A stretch of DNA of 64,000 nucleotides from Mycobacterium asiaticum (GTDB lineage Bacteria; Actinomycetota; Actinomycetes; Mycobacteriales; Mycobacteriaceae): assembly GCF_001673315.1 (NCBI RefSeq), contig NZ_LZLQ01000148.1, positions 62,001 through 126,000 on the forward strand, in the 5' to 3' direction. Below the pieces are notes generated by a model. It was not told where the DNA came from and searched no databases. It worked only from the letters and a program-made list of their open reading frames with translations. Shown here piece after piece: positions 1-8,382 of the stretch (its first letter is position 1; each line of letters starts with the position of its first letter). Both the position numbers and the translations under genes were made by a program.

Positions 1-59
1 TCCGACGGCAGTTCGTGCCGCCCTCGGCGCTCGGGCGGATTTGTCGTCTCTTCGCTCAC
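1..59 (-). CDS. 5' end of a DUF881-type membrane protein gene (Rv1825-like), truncated by the window edge
   Basis: Only the first 19 codons are visible. A GTG at 59 opens a frame that stays open to the edge and reads MSEETTNPPERRGRHELPS. It lies 16 bp beyond the stop of the small basic protein gene on the same strand, so it continues that operon. The ATG at 70 is followed by a stop after four codons, which excludes it as the start. In M. tuberculosis the next gene here is Rv1825, a paralogue of the DUF881 protein encoded at 410-1333. The assignment rests on position and a polar N-terminus, not on a domain. Confidence 0.6.
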   Translation of the reverse strand, partial: MSEETTNPPERRGRHELPS

Positions 60-75
60 GTTGACCCCATCTCCG

Positions 76-408
76 TCACGCTCCGAACAGCCGCCGACGC
101 AACGCGGCGGCATTGCCGAAGATCCGGATTCCCAACACGACGATGATCGCGGTGGACAGCTGGGTGCCTACCCCCAATTGGTCACCGACATAGACGATCA
201 GCGCGGCCACCAGGACGTTGAACACGAAGGAGACGACGAAGACCTTTGGGTCGAAGATGCGCTCGAGGTACGCCCGCAGACCGCCGAATACCGCGTCCAG
301 CGCCGCCACCACCGCGATGGGCAGATACGGCTGGATCACCTCGGGGACGCTGGGATGGAAGATCAACCCCAGCACAATGCCGATGGCCAGCGCCGCGATT
401 CCGATCAT
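76..408 (-). CDS. Small basic membrane protein (DUF1290 family, Rv1824-like)
   Basis: A 110-residue, mostly hydrophobic protein with about three predicted membrane helices (IGIAALAIGIVLGLIF; YLPIAVVAALDAVFGGL; FVVSFVFNVLVAALIVYVG) and a basic end (RRRLFG). This is the layout of the small basic protein family found beside DUF881 genes in actinobacteria and firmicutes; its function is unknown. I chose ATG 408 because it lies one base after the TGA of the upstream gene, which suggests translational coupling. The longer TTG start at 423 would overlap that gene. It sits between two DUF881-type genes in a minus-strand operon. Confidence 0.85.
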   Translation of the reverse strand: MIGIAALAIGIVLGLIFHPSVPEVIQPYLPIAVVAALDAVFGGLRAYLERIFDPKVFVVSFVFNVLVAALIVYVGDQLGVGTQLSTAIIVVLGIRIFGNAAALRRRLFGA

Positions 409-409
409 G

Positions 410-1333
410 TCACTTGGGCCCAATCTCGTTGGCGTACTTAACGTCTCGGGTCATTCCAGCGGGCAGCGCCAGATTGTCACCGAGGTTGACGCTGACCCCG
501 ACGCTGTAGGACACCTCCAGCAGGCGCAGCCGCCGCAACCCGGCACTCCGCTCGAACATATCCCGCATCGCTTGCCCGCGCCCGATCGCCAGGATGGTGT
601 ACGGACTGGTGGTCGGATTGTTGTCGACCAGGATCGCTCCGCCCGCTTGCCGGATGGTGACGTTGGGCCCGATGCGGGCGCCGTCGACTGAAATGGCTTC
701 GGCCCCACTGGCCCACAACGAGTTCACGACGAGTTGCAGGTCTCGGTCAAGGATGATCTGCTGGCTGCCCTTTACCCGCTGCTTGGACGCGTCGGAAAGA
801 TTCGGCCCGACGCCGGGGTCGGTCACCGTCACCGTCAGGCCGGGGCCCCGCACCGCGGTGCTGGCCGCTGCCAGACTGAGCGCGTCGAGTCGGCTCAGCA
901 CCCGTTGGCCCTCGGCGTCGTCGGCCAGCACGACTCGCTGCACGTCGTCCACTTTGGCCGCCAGCGCGCTGCGCTGCTTGGCCAGCCGACTGGCGTCGGA
1001 TTGCGTCGAACGCACGTTGGTGGCCAGCACCTGTTGTGCGGTCCGTACGCCAGGCGCGACCGAGCGGGCCTGCGCAACCGCGGCGGCGAACACGGTGGCG
1101 ACCAGCATTGCCGCCAGCGCCTGCCACATCCAGCCGAAGGCGCGGGAGCGGCCAGTCTCGGGTTCGTCGCGGCGCTGCCGTTCCGCGGCCGCGGCCGCAT
1201 AGCCGGGGTCGAGGTGTTCGGACAGCAGCGCGCGCAGCAGCGACGGCACCGGAATCCGTTGGGGCCGGGCGCTGTGGGCGCTCAGACCGGCGTTCGGGTC
1301 ATAGCCGCCGAGCAGAGGATCCCGGTCAGCCAT
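410..1333 (-). CDS. DUF881 family membrane-anchored protein (Rv1823-like)
   Basis: 307 residues. A cytoplasmic N-terminal region of about 75 residues precedes one membrane helix (MWQALAAMLVATVFAAAVAQA). A short coiled-coil-like stretch (about 105-150) and a DUF881 domain (about 150-300) follow, the latter containing VRGPGLTVTVTDPG and ILVDNNPTTSPYTILAIG. This DUF is predicted to lie outside the membrane and is linked by gene context to cell division or envelope work; no enzymatic role is established. Its start overlaps the end of pgsA2 by 8 bp, and the small basic protein gene follows one base after its stop, so the three genes are probably cotranscribed. Confidence 0.88.
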   Translation of the reverse strand: MADRDPLLGGYDPNAGLSAHSARPQRIPVPSLLRALLSEHLDPGYAAAAAERQRRDEPETGRSRAFGWMWQALAAMLVATVFAAAVAQARSVAPGVRTAQQVLATNVRSTQSDASRLAKQRSALAAKVDDVQRVVLADDAEGQRVLSRLDALSLAAASTAVRGPGLTVTVTDPGVGPNLSDASKQRVKGSQQIILDRDLQLVVNSLWASGAEAISVDGARIGPNVTIRQAGGAILVDNNPTTSPYTILAIGRGQAMRDMFERSAGLRRLRLLEVSYSVGVSVNLGDNLALPAGMTRDVKYANEIGPK

Positions 1334-1958
1334 GTTCGCCCGCTTCCGGGTGCCGACGGTGCCTCGTGACCTTGGGCATTCGGCGCATCACCAGGACCAT
1401 CTGAATCATGTAGAGCACGAAAGCCCACAGGTACATGTACAGACCCCAGATCAGGAATGCCCACCCGCAAGCGCCGACCGCGCGGCTCCACAGCGCATCC
1501 CATTGGCCCAGCAGGACCAGGGGAAAGCCCGACATCAGGGCGAATGTTGCGCCCTTGCCCACGTAGGTAACGGGAAGCGCAGACAGCCCGCGGCTCCACA
1601 GCAGCGGGAGTGTCCCGGCCAGCGCCGCGTCGCGGGCCAGCAGTGTGAGAACAAACCACCATGGGGCGATCCCGCTGATCGCGAACACGATCGGCACGGC
1701 GACCATGTAAAGCCGGTCCACCGCCGGGTCCAGCAGCATGCCCAACCGCGACGACTGGTTCAACACCCGGGCGATCTTGCCGTCCGCCCAGTCCGAGATG
1801 CCGCTGAACATCAGGATCGCGACCGCCCAGCCGTAGGCGTGGGTGTCCAGCATCAGATAGACGAAGACCGGGATAAGTGCCAGGCGGATCACGCTGAGCA
1901 CGTTGGGGACGGTCAGCACCCGATTCTGGGCGAGCACTGGCTCCATGAGCCGTGACAT
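1326..1958 (-). CDS. pgsA2: CDP-alcohol phosphatidyltransferase PgsA2 (Rv1822-like)
   Basis: 210 residues. It carries the full CDP-alcohol phosphatidyltransferase signature D-G-x2-A-R-x8-G-x3-D-x3-D: D56, D59, G60, A63, R64, G73, D77 and D81, within about six membrane helices. Family members join a CDP-activated diacylglycerol to an alcohol in the membrane to make phospholipid headgroups. By synteny this is PgsA2, annotated as a phosphatidylglycerophosphate synthase but with uncertain true substrate. ATG 1958 sits at the edge of a repeated palindromic element and has no clear ribosome binding site; ATG 1946 is an alternative. It overlaps the DUF881 gene downstream by 8 bp. Confidence 0.9.
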   Translation of the reverse strand: MSRLMEPVLAQNRVLTVPNVLSVIRLALIPVFVYLMLDTHAYGWAVAILMFSGISDWADGKIARVLNQSSRLGMLLDPAVDRLYMVAVPIVFAISGIAPWWFVLTLLARDAALAGTLPLLWSRGLSALPVTYVGKGATFALMSGFPLVLLGQWDALWSRAVGACGWAFLIWGLYMYLWAFVLYMIQMVLVMRRMPKVTRHRRHPEAGEHG

Positions 1959-2051
1959 TAGCTCGGTGACGATGCGGTCCGCGAGGCGGACCGAGGAGGA
2001 GGCGGGCGATCAGCCTTAGCTCGGTGACGATGCGGTCCGCGAGGCGGACCG
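1958..2051. repeat. Two direct copies of a REP-like palindromic element
   Basis: A segment of about 36 bp beginning TTAGCTCGGTGACGATG occurs at 1958-1993 and again at 2016-2051. Each copy holds the hairpin CGGTCCGC-GAG-GCGGACCG, with an 8-bp stem. They lie between secA2 and pgsA2, just upstream of a separate 30-bp tandem array, and the first copy abuts the pgsA2 start codon. Confidence 0.85.
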
Positions 2052-2066
2052 TATAGCCGCTCCAGC

Positions 2067-2176
2067 GTGAAGCTGGCTTCACGCTCGCGCTCCAGGGTGA
2101 AGCTGGCTTCACGCTCGCGCTCCAGGGTGAAGCTGGCTTCACGCTCGCGCTCCAGCGTGAAGCTGGCTTCACGCTC
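2067..2176. repeat. 30-bp tandem repeat, three full copies and one partial
   Basis: Units start at 2067, 2097, 2127 and 2157. Each contains the palindrome GTGAAGC-TG-GCTTCAC followed by GCTCGCGCTCCAG; the last copy is cut short after GCTTCACGCTC. The array lies in the secA2-pgsA2 spacer, 12 bp from the secA2 stop. Reading frames that run through it encode simple K-P-A-S repeats and are not taken as genes. Tandem arrays like this often vary in copy number between strains. Confidence 0.92.
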
Positions 2177-2188
2177 AGCGATGAAGAC

Positions 2189-4513
2189 TCAGCGAAAGAC
2201 GCCGGGCAGGCTCAGCGTGGACAGTGTGTCGTCGGACAACGGGTTGTCGTTGACCATGTAGGTCCACGTTGAGGTCGGCCGGGCCAGCTTGGACAGATCC
2301 AGACCGGGCTCGTCCTCGAGGATGTTCGCCGTTTCGAAGGTCTGCTGCGCTGCCTCGATCGCATCGGCGGCCAGCGAGGCGAAGGCGTCCACCGCCATCC
2401 GGTGAAACTCGTCGAGCGGATTCTGCCGACCCAGCGCACGCAGGTGGATGCTCTCGCGGATGTCGGCCAGATACGCCAGGTGATCGGCCCAACCCCGGTC
2501 GAGGTGATACAGCATGATCAGTCGGCAGATCTTCTCCAGCCGTTCCTCGCTGACGTCCTCGGACAACTCCTTGTAGCGCTTCGGTGCCAGGTCCTCGAGC
2601 TCTTCGCGGGCAGTCGGAGTACGCAGCAGGCTGTTTCGTCGTTCCACGATGATGGCCCGCTGCTGGGCGATCAGCTGGTTGTAGCGCCAGGTGTTCGCGT
2701 GCACGTCCAGCAAACGCCCCTCCGCAACCCGCTGGGCGTGGTCGAGCAGGCCACTGGCCTTGGGGCTGAGGATGCGGCCGTCCTCGTCGGTTTCGGTGGG
2801 CAGCTTGTTGCTGTCCAGGTTGGCGGCCACCACGTCGTCTTCCCAACTGGAGAAGAACACCGACGAACCGGGGTCCCCCTGACGTCCGGCGCGGCCGCGT
2901 AACTGGTTGTCCAGCCGCTCGGTGTTGTGCCGGCCGGTCCCGACGACGTGCAGTCCGCCCAGCTCGGCGACCCGATCGTGGTCGGATTCGTCGGATCCGC
3001 CGAGCCGGATGTCCGTGCCGCGCCCGGCCATCTGCGTCGACACCGTGACCGAACCGTAGGTGCCCGCCTCGGCGATCACCTGCGCTTCCTCCGCGTCGTT
3101 CTTCGCGTTCAGCAGCACTGCCGGCACATTGCGTCGCACCAGCCGCTCGTGCAGGTCCTCGGATTCAGCGACGTCACGGGTCCCCACGAGTACCGGCTGC
3201 CCGGTTTCGTGCACCTCGGAGATGTGGTCGACGATCGCGTCGTTCTTGGCCGCGGCAGTGATATAGACGCGGTCGGTTTCGTCTTCGCGGATGTTGGGGG
3301 CGTTCGGCGGGATCGGCGAGACCCCCAGCTTGTAGAACTGGCGCAACTGTTCCCCGGCGGCCAGCGCGGTGCCGGTCATGCCGCACACGGTCGAGTAGCG
3401 ATTGATCAGCGCCTGCACGGTGATGGTGTCGAGCACCTCACCGGTTTCCGTGGTCTCGATACCTTCCTTGGCTTCCACTGCGGCCTGCAAACCGTCGGGC
3501 CAGCGCTGCAGTTGCGCGATGCGCCCGCGTGAGGAGTTGATCAGGTGCACGGCGTCGTCCCGCACGATGTAGTGCACGTCGCGCTGCAGCAGCACGTGCG
3601 CGTGCAGCGCGACGTTGACCTCGGTCAGCGTGGTGCCGACGTGCTCTTCGGAATAGAGGTCGATGCCGCCCAGCGCTTTCTCCACCTTGCGAGCGCCCGA
3701 CTCGGTCAGGTGGACGTTGCGGCTGTCGGCGTCGGTGTCGAAATCCTTCTCGGGGGTGAGGTTTCCGACCAGCTTGATGATCTCGACCCGCGGCGTCTCT
3801 CGGTGCGAGGTGCCGGCCAGGACGAGCGGCACCAGCGCCTCGTCGACCAGCACCGAGTCGGCTTCGTCGATGAGGGCGACGTCCGGGTTGGGGGAAACCA
3901 AATCGTCGACATCGGTGACCAGCTGATCGCGCAGCACGTCGAACCCGATCTCGTTGACCGACGCGTAGGTGACGTCGCAGTTGTAGGCCGCGCGACGGTC
4001 CGCGCTGGACGATTCTGCGGTGATCCAGCCGACGGTCAGCCCCATCGCTTCGATCAGCGGGCTCATCCACTCCGCGTCGCGGCGAGCCAGGTAGTCGTTG
4101 ATGGTCACGACGTGCACGTGTCGGCCGGCCAGTGCGTAGCCCGCGGCCGCGATCGCCCCCGCCAGCGTCTTACCTTCCCCGGTGGCCATCTCGATCACGT
4201 CGCCGGCGAGCATGCGCAGGGCCCCGAGCAACTGCACATCGAAGGGGCGCAGCCCGGTCGCCCGCTCGGCGGCTTCCCGGGCAATCGCCAGGAACTGCGG
4301 AATGTCGGCGGAGTCCGCCAAGTCCTCGAGGTTGAGCAGTCCGGAAGCCTTGTGCAGCTTCTCGTCGCTGAGAGCGGCGGCTTCCTTCTCGTACTCATCC
4401 GAAGCAGTTACCTCCGCCATGGAGCGGGTGCGGTTCTTTTCGGTGGTGGCACCGAGCAGACGCCAGAACCGGCTGCTCAGCCGGCTGGGTTGCGAGCGGG
4501 TGGTCTTTGGCAC
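2189..4513 (-). CDS. secA2: Accessory preprotein translocase ATPase SecA2
   Basis: 774 residues from GTG 4513. It has the SecA motor: a Walker A with the GEGKT variant (K115), a DEAD box in ALIDEADSV near residue 216, QMAGRGTDI in the second nucleotide-binding fold, and a scaffold/wing region ending in SLPGVFR. The zinc-binding C-terminus of housekeeping SecA is absent, as expected for the shorter accessory SecA2. In mycobacteria SecA2 exports a subset of proteins needed for growth in macrophages. Homologues begin close to VPKTTR, so I prefer 4513; an upstream in-frame ATG at 4588 would add 25 poorly conserved residues. ilvG lies upstream on the same strand. Confidence 0.96.
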   Translation of the reverse strand: MPKTTRSQPSRLSSRFWRLLGATTEKNRTRSMAEVTASDEYEKEAAALSDEKLHKASGLLNLEDLADSADIPQFLAIAREAAERATGLRPFDVQLLGALRMLAGDVIEMATGEGKTLAGAIAAAGYALAGRHVHVVTINDYLARRDAEWMSPLIEAMGLTVGWITAESSSADRRAAYNCDVTYASVNEIGFDVLRDQLVTDVDDLVSPNPDVALIDEADSVLVDEALVPLVLAGTSHRETPRVEIIKLVGNLTPEKDFDTDADSRNVHLTESGARKVEKALGGIDLYSEEHVGTTLTEVNVALHAHVLLQRDVHYIVRDDAVHLINSSRGRIAQLQRWPDGLQAAVEAKEGIETTETGEVLDTITVQALINRYSTVCGMTGTALAAGEQLRQFYKLGVSPIPPNAPNIREDETDRVYITAAAKNDAIVDHISEVHETGQPVLVGTRDVAESEDLHERLVRRNVPAVLLNAKNDAEEAQVIAEAGTYGSVTVSTQMAGRGTDIRLGGSDESDHDRVAELGGLHVVGTGRHNTERLDNQLRGRAGRQGDPGSSVFFSSWEDDVVAANLDSNKLPTETDEDGRILSPKASGLLDHAQRVAEGRLLDVHANTWRYNQLIAQQRAIIVERRNSLLRTPTAREELEDLAPKRYKELSEDVSEERLEKICRLIMLYHLDRGWADHLAYLADIRESIHLRALGRQNPLDEFHRMAVDAFASLAADAIEAAQQTFETANILEDEPGLDLSKLARPTSTWTYMVNDNPLSDDTLSTLSLPGVFR

Positions 4514-4621
4514 AGCCCCACGGTACGCGAACACAACACCGGGGCGAGCGCGCGTGTCGTGCCGGCGACACGCCGCCGCAGCTGGCATTTCAGGCGCGCT
4601 CGCGCGTTGAGACGCACCCGG

Positions 4622-6265
4622 TCAGGCCAGGTTGGATCGGCGCGGGTACGCGACGCTCGGGTCGGTGAGGACGTTGACGACGGCGGGCAGGCCGCTGGCG
4701 AAGGCCCGTTCCAGCGCCGGGCGCAGCTCAACCGGCGTCGAAACCAGTTCACCGTGGCCGCCCAAGGCGCGCACCACCTCGTCATAGCGCGTGCCGGGCC
4801 GCAACTCGGCCACCACCGAGTAGCCGTACAACGCCTCCATCGGGTGTTTCTCCAGACCCCAGATGCCGTTGTTGCCCACCACCGACACCACCGGCACGTT
4901 GTGGCGCACCAGGGTGTCCCATTCCATCCCGCTGAACCCGAATGCACCGTCGCCCTGCAGCAACACCACCTGGCGGTCGGGGCACGCCAACTTGGCCGCC
5001 AGCGCGTAACCCGGCCCTGAACCCAGGCAGCCGAACGGCCCGCTGTCCAGCCAGCAGCCCGGCTGATAGCTGTCGATGACGCGGCCGGCGTAGGACCCGA
5101 AGTCTCCGGCGTCGATGACGACGATCGCGTCCCGGTCCAGCAGCGGCGCCAATTCGGCGTAGACCCGCATCGGATGCAGCGGCGTGCGGTCCTCGGCGAG
5201 TTCGGTCTTCTCCTGCTCGCGGGCGGACGTCTCGACGGTACGAAGCTCGTCGATCCAGTGCTGGTGGTCGGCGGCGCCGGACCCGGCGAGCGACCCAAGC
5301 GTCGCAGTCAGGTCGCCGTAGAGTTCGGCGGCAACCGGTCGTGGATGGTTGCGTTCCGGCCGGGCCCGATCGGCGACGATGAGCTGCGTCTGCGCGCCGA
5401 ACACTGCGCCGAAGCCGAGGCGGAAATCCATTGGCACACCAACGATCAGCGCGACATCGGCGCCACCCAGCGCCTTCGAGCGGGCCCGCGAGAACGCCAG
5501 CGAGTGGTCGGCGGGGACCGCACCGCGGGCCATCCCGTTCATCAGGACCGGTATCCGAAGTTGTTCGGCAAGACGTAGCAGCGCGGTCTCACCCCGTCCC
5601 CACCAGACATTGGTACCGGCCATGATCACCGGCCGCTCGGCTTTCGCCAGTAGGTCGGCCGCCCGGTCCAGCGCCTGAGCATCCGCGGGCTCGGCCACCG
5701 GTAGGTCGGTGAGCGCTCCGGGCCTGCCGTCGTCGTCCGAGAACGAAAACACGTGATCCATCGGGAAGTCGACGAATCCGACTCCCGACGGCGCACCAAC
5801 CGAAGCCCGCAGGGCCCGGTCGACGAGTCGGCCGGCGTCCTCGGCGGATTCGGCGGTGGCGGCGAAGCGGGTCAACGGCGCGACAAAGGGCACGTGGTCG
5901 ATTTCCTGCAACGAGCCCATCCCCCAACGCCCCGCGGGCGCCCGGCCCCCCAGCACCACCAGCGGAGTCTGGTTCTGCTGCGCGGCGGCCATCGCGCTCA
6001 TCCCGTTGGTGACGCCGGGGCCGGCGGTCAACGCGGCCACCCCCGGCACCCGCGTGACTTTCGACCAACCCTCGGCGGCGAAGGCCGCGGTCTGTTCGTG
6101 GCGGGTGTCGATCAGCCGCACACCTTCGTCACGGCAACCGTCATAGATGGAGAACAGGTGCCCGCCCGACAGCGTGAAAACCGTGTCGATACCGCTGGCC
6201 TTGAGTCGACGGGCGACGAGTCGGCCCGCGTGCACGGTTTGTGTGGGAGCAGCATCGGTGGTCAT
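4622..6265 (-). CDS. ilvG: Thiamine-diphosphate enzyme, acetolactate synthase-like (IlvG)
   Basis: 547 residues in the three-domain ThDP enzyme layout. The Pyr domain carries the cofactor-activating glutamate E57 (DTRHEQTAAF). A central domain and a PP domain follow, with the GDGAFGFSG...NNG metal/diphosphate motif in the C-terminal third. It closely resembles M. tuberculosis IlvG (Rv1820, also 547 residues). It is annotated as an acetolactate synthase large subunit, but such paralogues lack a proven role in branched-chain amino acid synthesis. No regulatory-subunit gene is nearby. The start is 71 bp from the divergent ABC transporter gene, and secA2 follows on the same strand. Confidence 0.92.
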   Translation of the reverse strand: MTTDAAPTQTVHAGRLVARRLKASGIDTVFTLSGGHLFSIYDGCRDEGVRLIDTRHEQTAAFAAEGWSKVTRVPGVAALTAGPGVTNGMSAMAAAQQNQTPLVVLGGRAPAGRWGMGSLQEIDHVPFVAPLTRFAATAESAEDAGRLVDRALRASVGAPSGVGFVDFPMDHVFSFSDDDGRPGALTDLPVAEPADAQALDRAADLLAKAERPVIMAGTNVWWGRGETALLRLAEQLRIPVLMNGMARGAVPADHSLAFSRARSKALGGADVALIVGVPMDFRLGFGAVFGAQTQLIVADRARPERNHPRPVAAELYGDLTATLGSLAGSGAADHQHWIDELRTVETSAREQEKTELAEDRTPLHPMRVYAELAPLLDRDAIVVIDAGDFGSYAGRVIDSYQPGCWLDSGPFGCLGSGPGYALAAKLACPDRQVVLLQGDGAFGFSGMEWDTLVRHNVPVVSVVGNNGIWGLEKHPMEALYGYSVVAELRPGTRYDEVVRALGGHGELVSTPVELRPALERAFASGLPAVVNVLTDPSVAYPRRSNLA

Positions 6266-6336
6266 ATTGGCAGCCTATCCACCCGGTTCAGGTACCTTCG
6301 CCGCAGGATTTCAGTTGTGCAGAGGAGACGACGACC

Positions 6337-8262
6337 GTGGGCCGAGAGCCGTTCAAGCCGTCCAGAGACTGGTCGCTCGAGCTTGCGAATTCGATGCGTT
6401 GGCTGGCCATTTCGTGGGTGATCAGCGCCGTGTGTCTGTTGGTTGCGCTGGTCCTGATGAGATTTTTCACTCCGTGGGGCCGGCAGTTCTGGCGGATAAC
6501 CCGCGGGTACTTCGTGGGCCGCGAGAGCGTCCGGGTGTGGCTGATGTTAGGCGTGCTGCTGCTCTCGGTGCTGATGTCGGTTCGGCTGGATGTGCTGCTG
6601 AGCTATTTCTCCAACGACATGTATTCGGCAGTACAGACAGCCGTCCAAGGCATAGCTACACACGAAAAAGTTCCCAAAGAAACCGGGATTCACGGCTTTT
6701 ACGTCTCGATGGGGATTTTCACCATCCTGGCCGGACTGTGGATCGCGCGATCTGTTGTCGACATCTATCTGCTGCAGAGATTCGTTATCGCCTGGCGTGT
6801 GTGGCTGACCGATCGTCTCACCAGCGACTGGTTAAGTGGCCAGGCCTACTATCGAGATTTGTTCATCGACAACACTATCGACAATCCCGACCAGCGGATT
6901 CAGCAAGATATCGACATATTTACCGCTGCGAACACCACCGGTGTGCAGAACATGCCCGCCAATGGGTCTACTTCGACATTGCTTTTCGGCGCTGTTAATG
7001 CAGTCGCATCGGTGATCTCGTTCGCCGGTATCCTGTGGCACCTTTCGGGGCCGTTCGATGTCTTCGGTTTCTTCGTATTGCCGCGCGCTATGTTCTGGAC
7101 TGTTCTCGTTTTTGTGCTCATCGCATCAGCGGTGGCGTTCTGGCTCGGGCGTCCATTTATCGGGTTGAGTTTCAACAACGAGGCGCTCAATGCGAAGTTC
7201 CGTTACGCACTGGTTCGGCTGCGGGACGCAGCGGAGGCCGTGGGGTTCTACCGTGGTGAGCAGGTAGAGGGAGTCCAGCTGTGGCGACGATTTACGCCGA
7301 TCATCGACAACTACCGTGCCTATGTGAGGCAATCGATCATTTTCAACGGCTGGAACTGGTCGATGTCGCAGGCGATTGTTCCGTTGCCTTGGCTGATACA
7401 AGCACCTCGATTGTTCAACGGACAGATAATGTTTGGTGACGTAACGCAGACCGCGTCGGCATTCAGCCGCGTCTCGGACTCATTGTCGTTCTTTCGCAAT
7501 ACCTACGACGGATTCGCTCCATACCGAGCGGCCGTTATCCGGTTGCACGGCCTGGTCGATGCCAATGAGCGCGGGCGCGCGCTGCCGGCGGTGCTCACCA
7601 CCTCCACCGAGGACGGCTCGGTCGAGATCGAGAACGTCGAAGTGCGAAAGCCGGACGGCGACCGGCTGATTGACCCGCTCGATGTTCGGCTCGAAGCCGG
7701 AAAGGCACTGGTCGTCACGGGGCGTTCAGGTTCGGGAAAGACCACGCTGTTGCGCAGCCTGGCCGAATTGTGGCCCTACGCGTCCGGAACTCTGCGCCGG
7801 CCGGGCGGCGAGAACGAAACGATGTTCCTGTCGCAGTTGCCCTACGTCCCGCTGGGGACGCTGCGTGCGGTGGTCTGCTACCCCAAGTCGACCGACGACG
7901 TCTCGGATGCCGAGTTGCACGAGGTAATGGAAAAGGTGGCTCTCACTCCGCACATCGCCAACCTCGACGAGGAGCAGGATTGGGCAAAGGTTCTATCGCC
8001 CGGCGAGCAACAGCGGGTCGCCTTCGCGCGCATTCTGCTGACCAAACCGAAGGCGGTATTCCTGGACGAGTCGACCTCGGCCTTGGACCCCGGGCTGGAA
8101 TACGCCCTATATCAGCTTGTCCGCAGCGAACTTCCGGATTGCGTTGTGGTCAGCGTCAGCCACCGACCCACGGTCGAACAGCATCACGACCAACAACTCG
8201 AATTGCTCGGCGGGGGCCAATGGCGATTGGGTCCGGTGAAGCAGGAACCGGCAAGGGTCTAG
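6337..8262 (+). CDS. bacA: SbmA/BacA-like ABC transporter with fused ATPase (Rv1819c-like)
   Basis: 641 residues. An N-terminal SbmA/BacA-like membrane domain (about 1-400) contains TPWGRQFWRITRGYF and several helices. A C-terminal ATPase domain has Walker A GRSGSGKTT (K468), the signature LSPGEQQR near 553 and Walker B VFLDEST near 576. The M. tuberculosis orthologue imports hydrophilic compounds such as cobalamin and bleomycin through a large water-filled cavity. GTG 6337 is chosen because AGAGGAGA (6321-6328) stands at normal spacing and homologues begin at VGxxxFKPS. It diverges from ilvG. Confidence 0.93.
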   Translation: MGREPFKPSRDWSLELANSMRWLAISWVISAVCLLVALVLMRFFTPWGRQFWRITRGYFVGRESVRVWLMLGVLLLSVLMSVRLDVLLSYFSNDMYSAVQTAVQGIATHEKVPKETGIHGFYVSMGIFTILAGLWIARSVVDIYLLQRFVIAWRVWLTDRLTSDWLSGQAYYRDLFIDNTIDNPDQRIQQDIDIFTAANTTGVQNMPANGSTSTLLFGAVNAVASVISFAGILWHLSGPFDVFGFFVLPRAMFWTVLVFVLIASAVAFWLGRPFIGLSFNNEALNAKFRYALVRLRDAAEAVGFYRGEQVEGVQLWRRFTPIIDNYRAYVRQSIIFNGWNWSMSQAIVPLPWLIQAPRLFNGQIMFGDVTQTASAFSRVSDSLSFFRNTYDGFAPYRAAVIRLHGLVDANERGRALPAVLTTSTEDGSVEIENVEVRKPDGDRLIDPLDVRLEAGKALVVTGRSGSGKTTLLRSLAELWPYASGTLRRPGGENETMFLSQLPYVPLGTLRAVVCYPKSTDDVSDAELHEVMEKVALTPHIANLDEEQDWAKVLSPGEQQRVAFARILLTKPKAVFLDESTSALDPGLEYALYQLVRSELPDCVVVSVSHRPTVEQHHDQQLELLGGGQWRLGPVKQEPARV

Positions 8263-8382
8263 GACACGCCCGATCCAGACGGGCAAGGACCGGCGCTACG
8301 GAGTCGGAGGGTTTCTGCCAAAACAAGTCGCAGCCAACGCGTACAGCTAAGCTGCCTTTGGCCCGGCGACTGGAGGTCTGCG

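Noticed and set aside
1282..2172. Frame starting with repeated KPASxWSASV units
   Set aside because: Runs through the 30-bp tandem array and then antiparallel-frame sequence of pgsA2; no coding signal.
3545..5020. Long plus-strand open frame across the secA2-ilvG junction
   Set aside because: Antisense shadow of two well-supported genes; no motif and no ribosome binding site.
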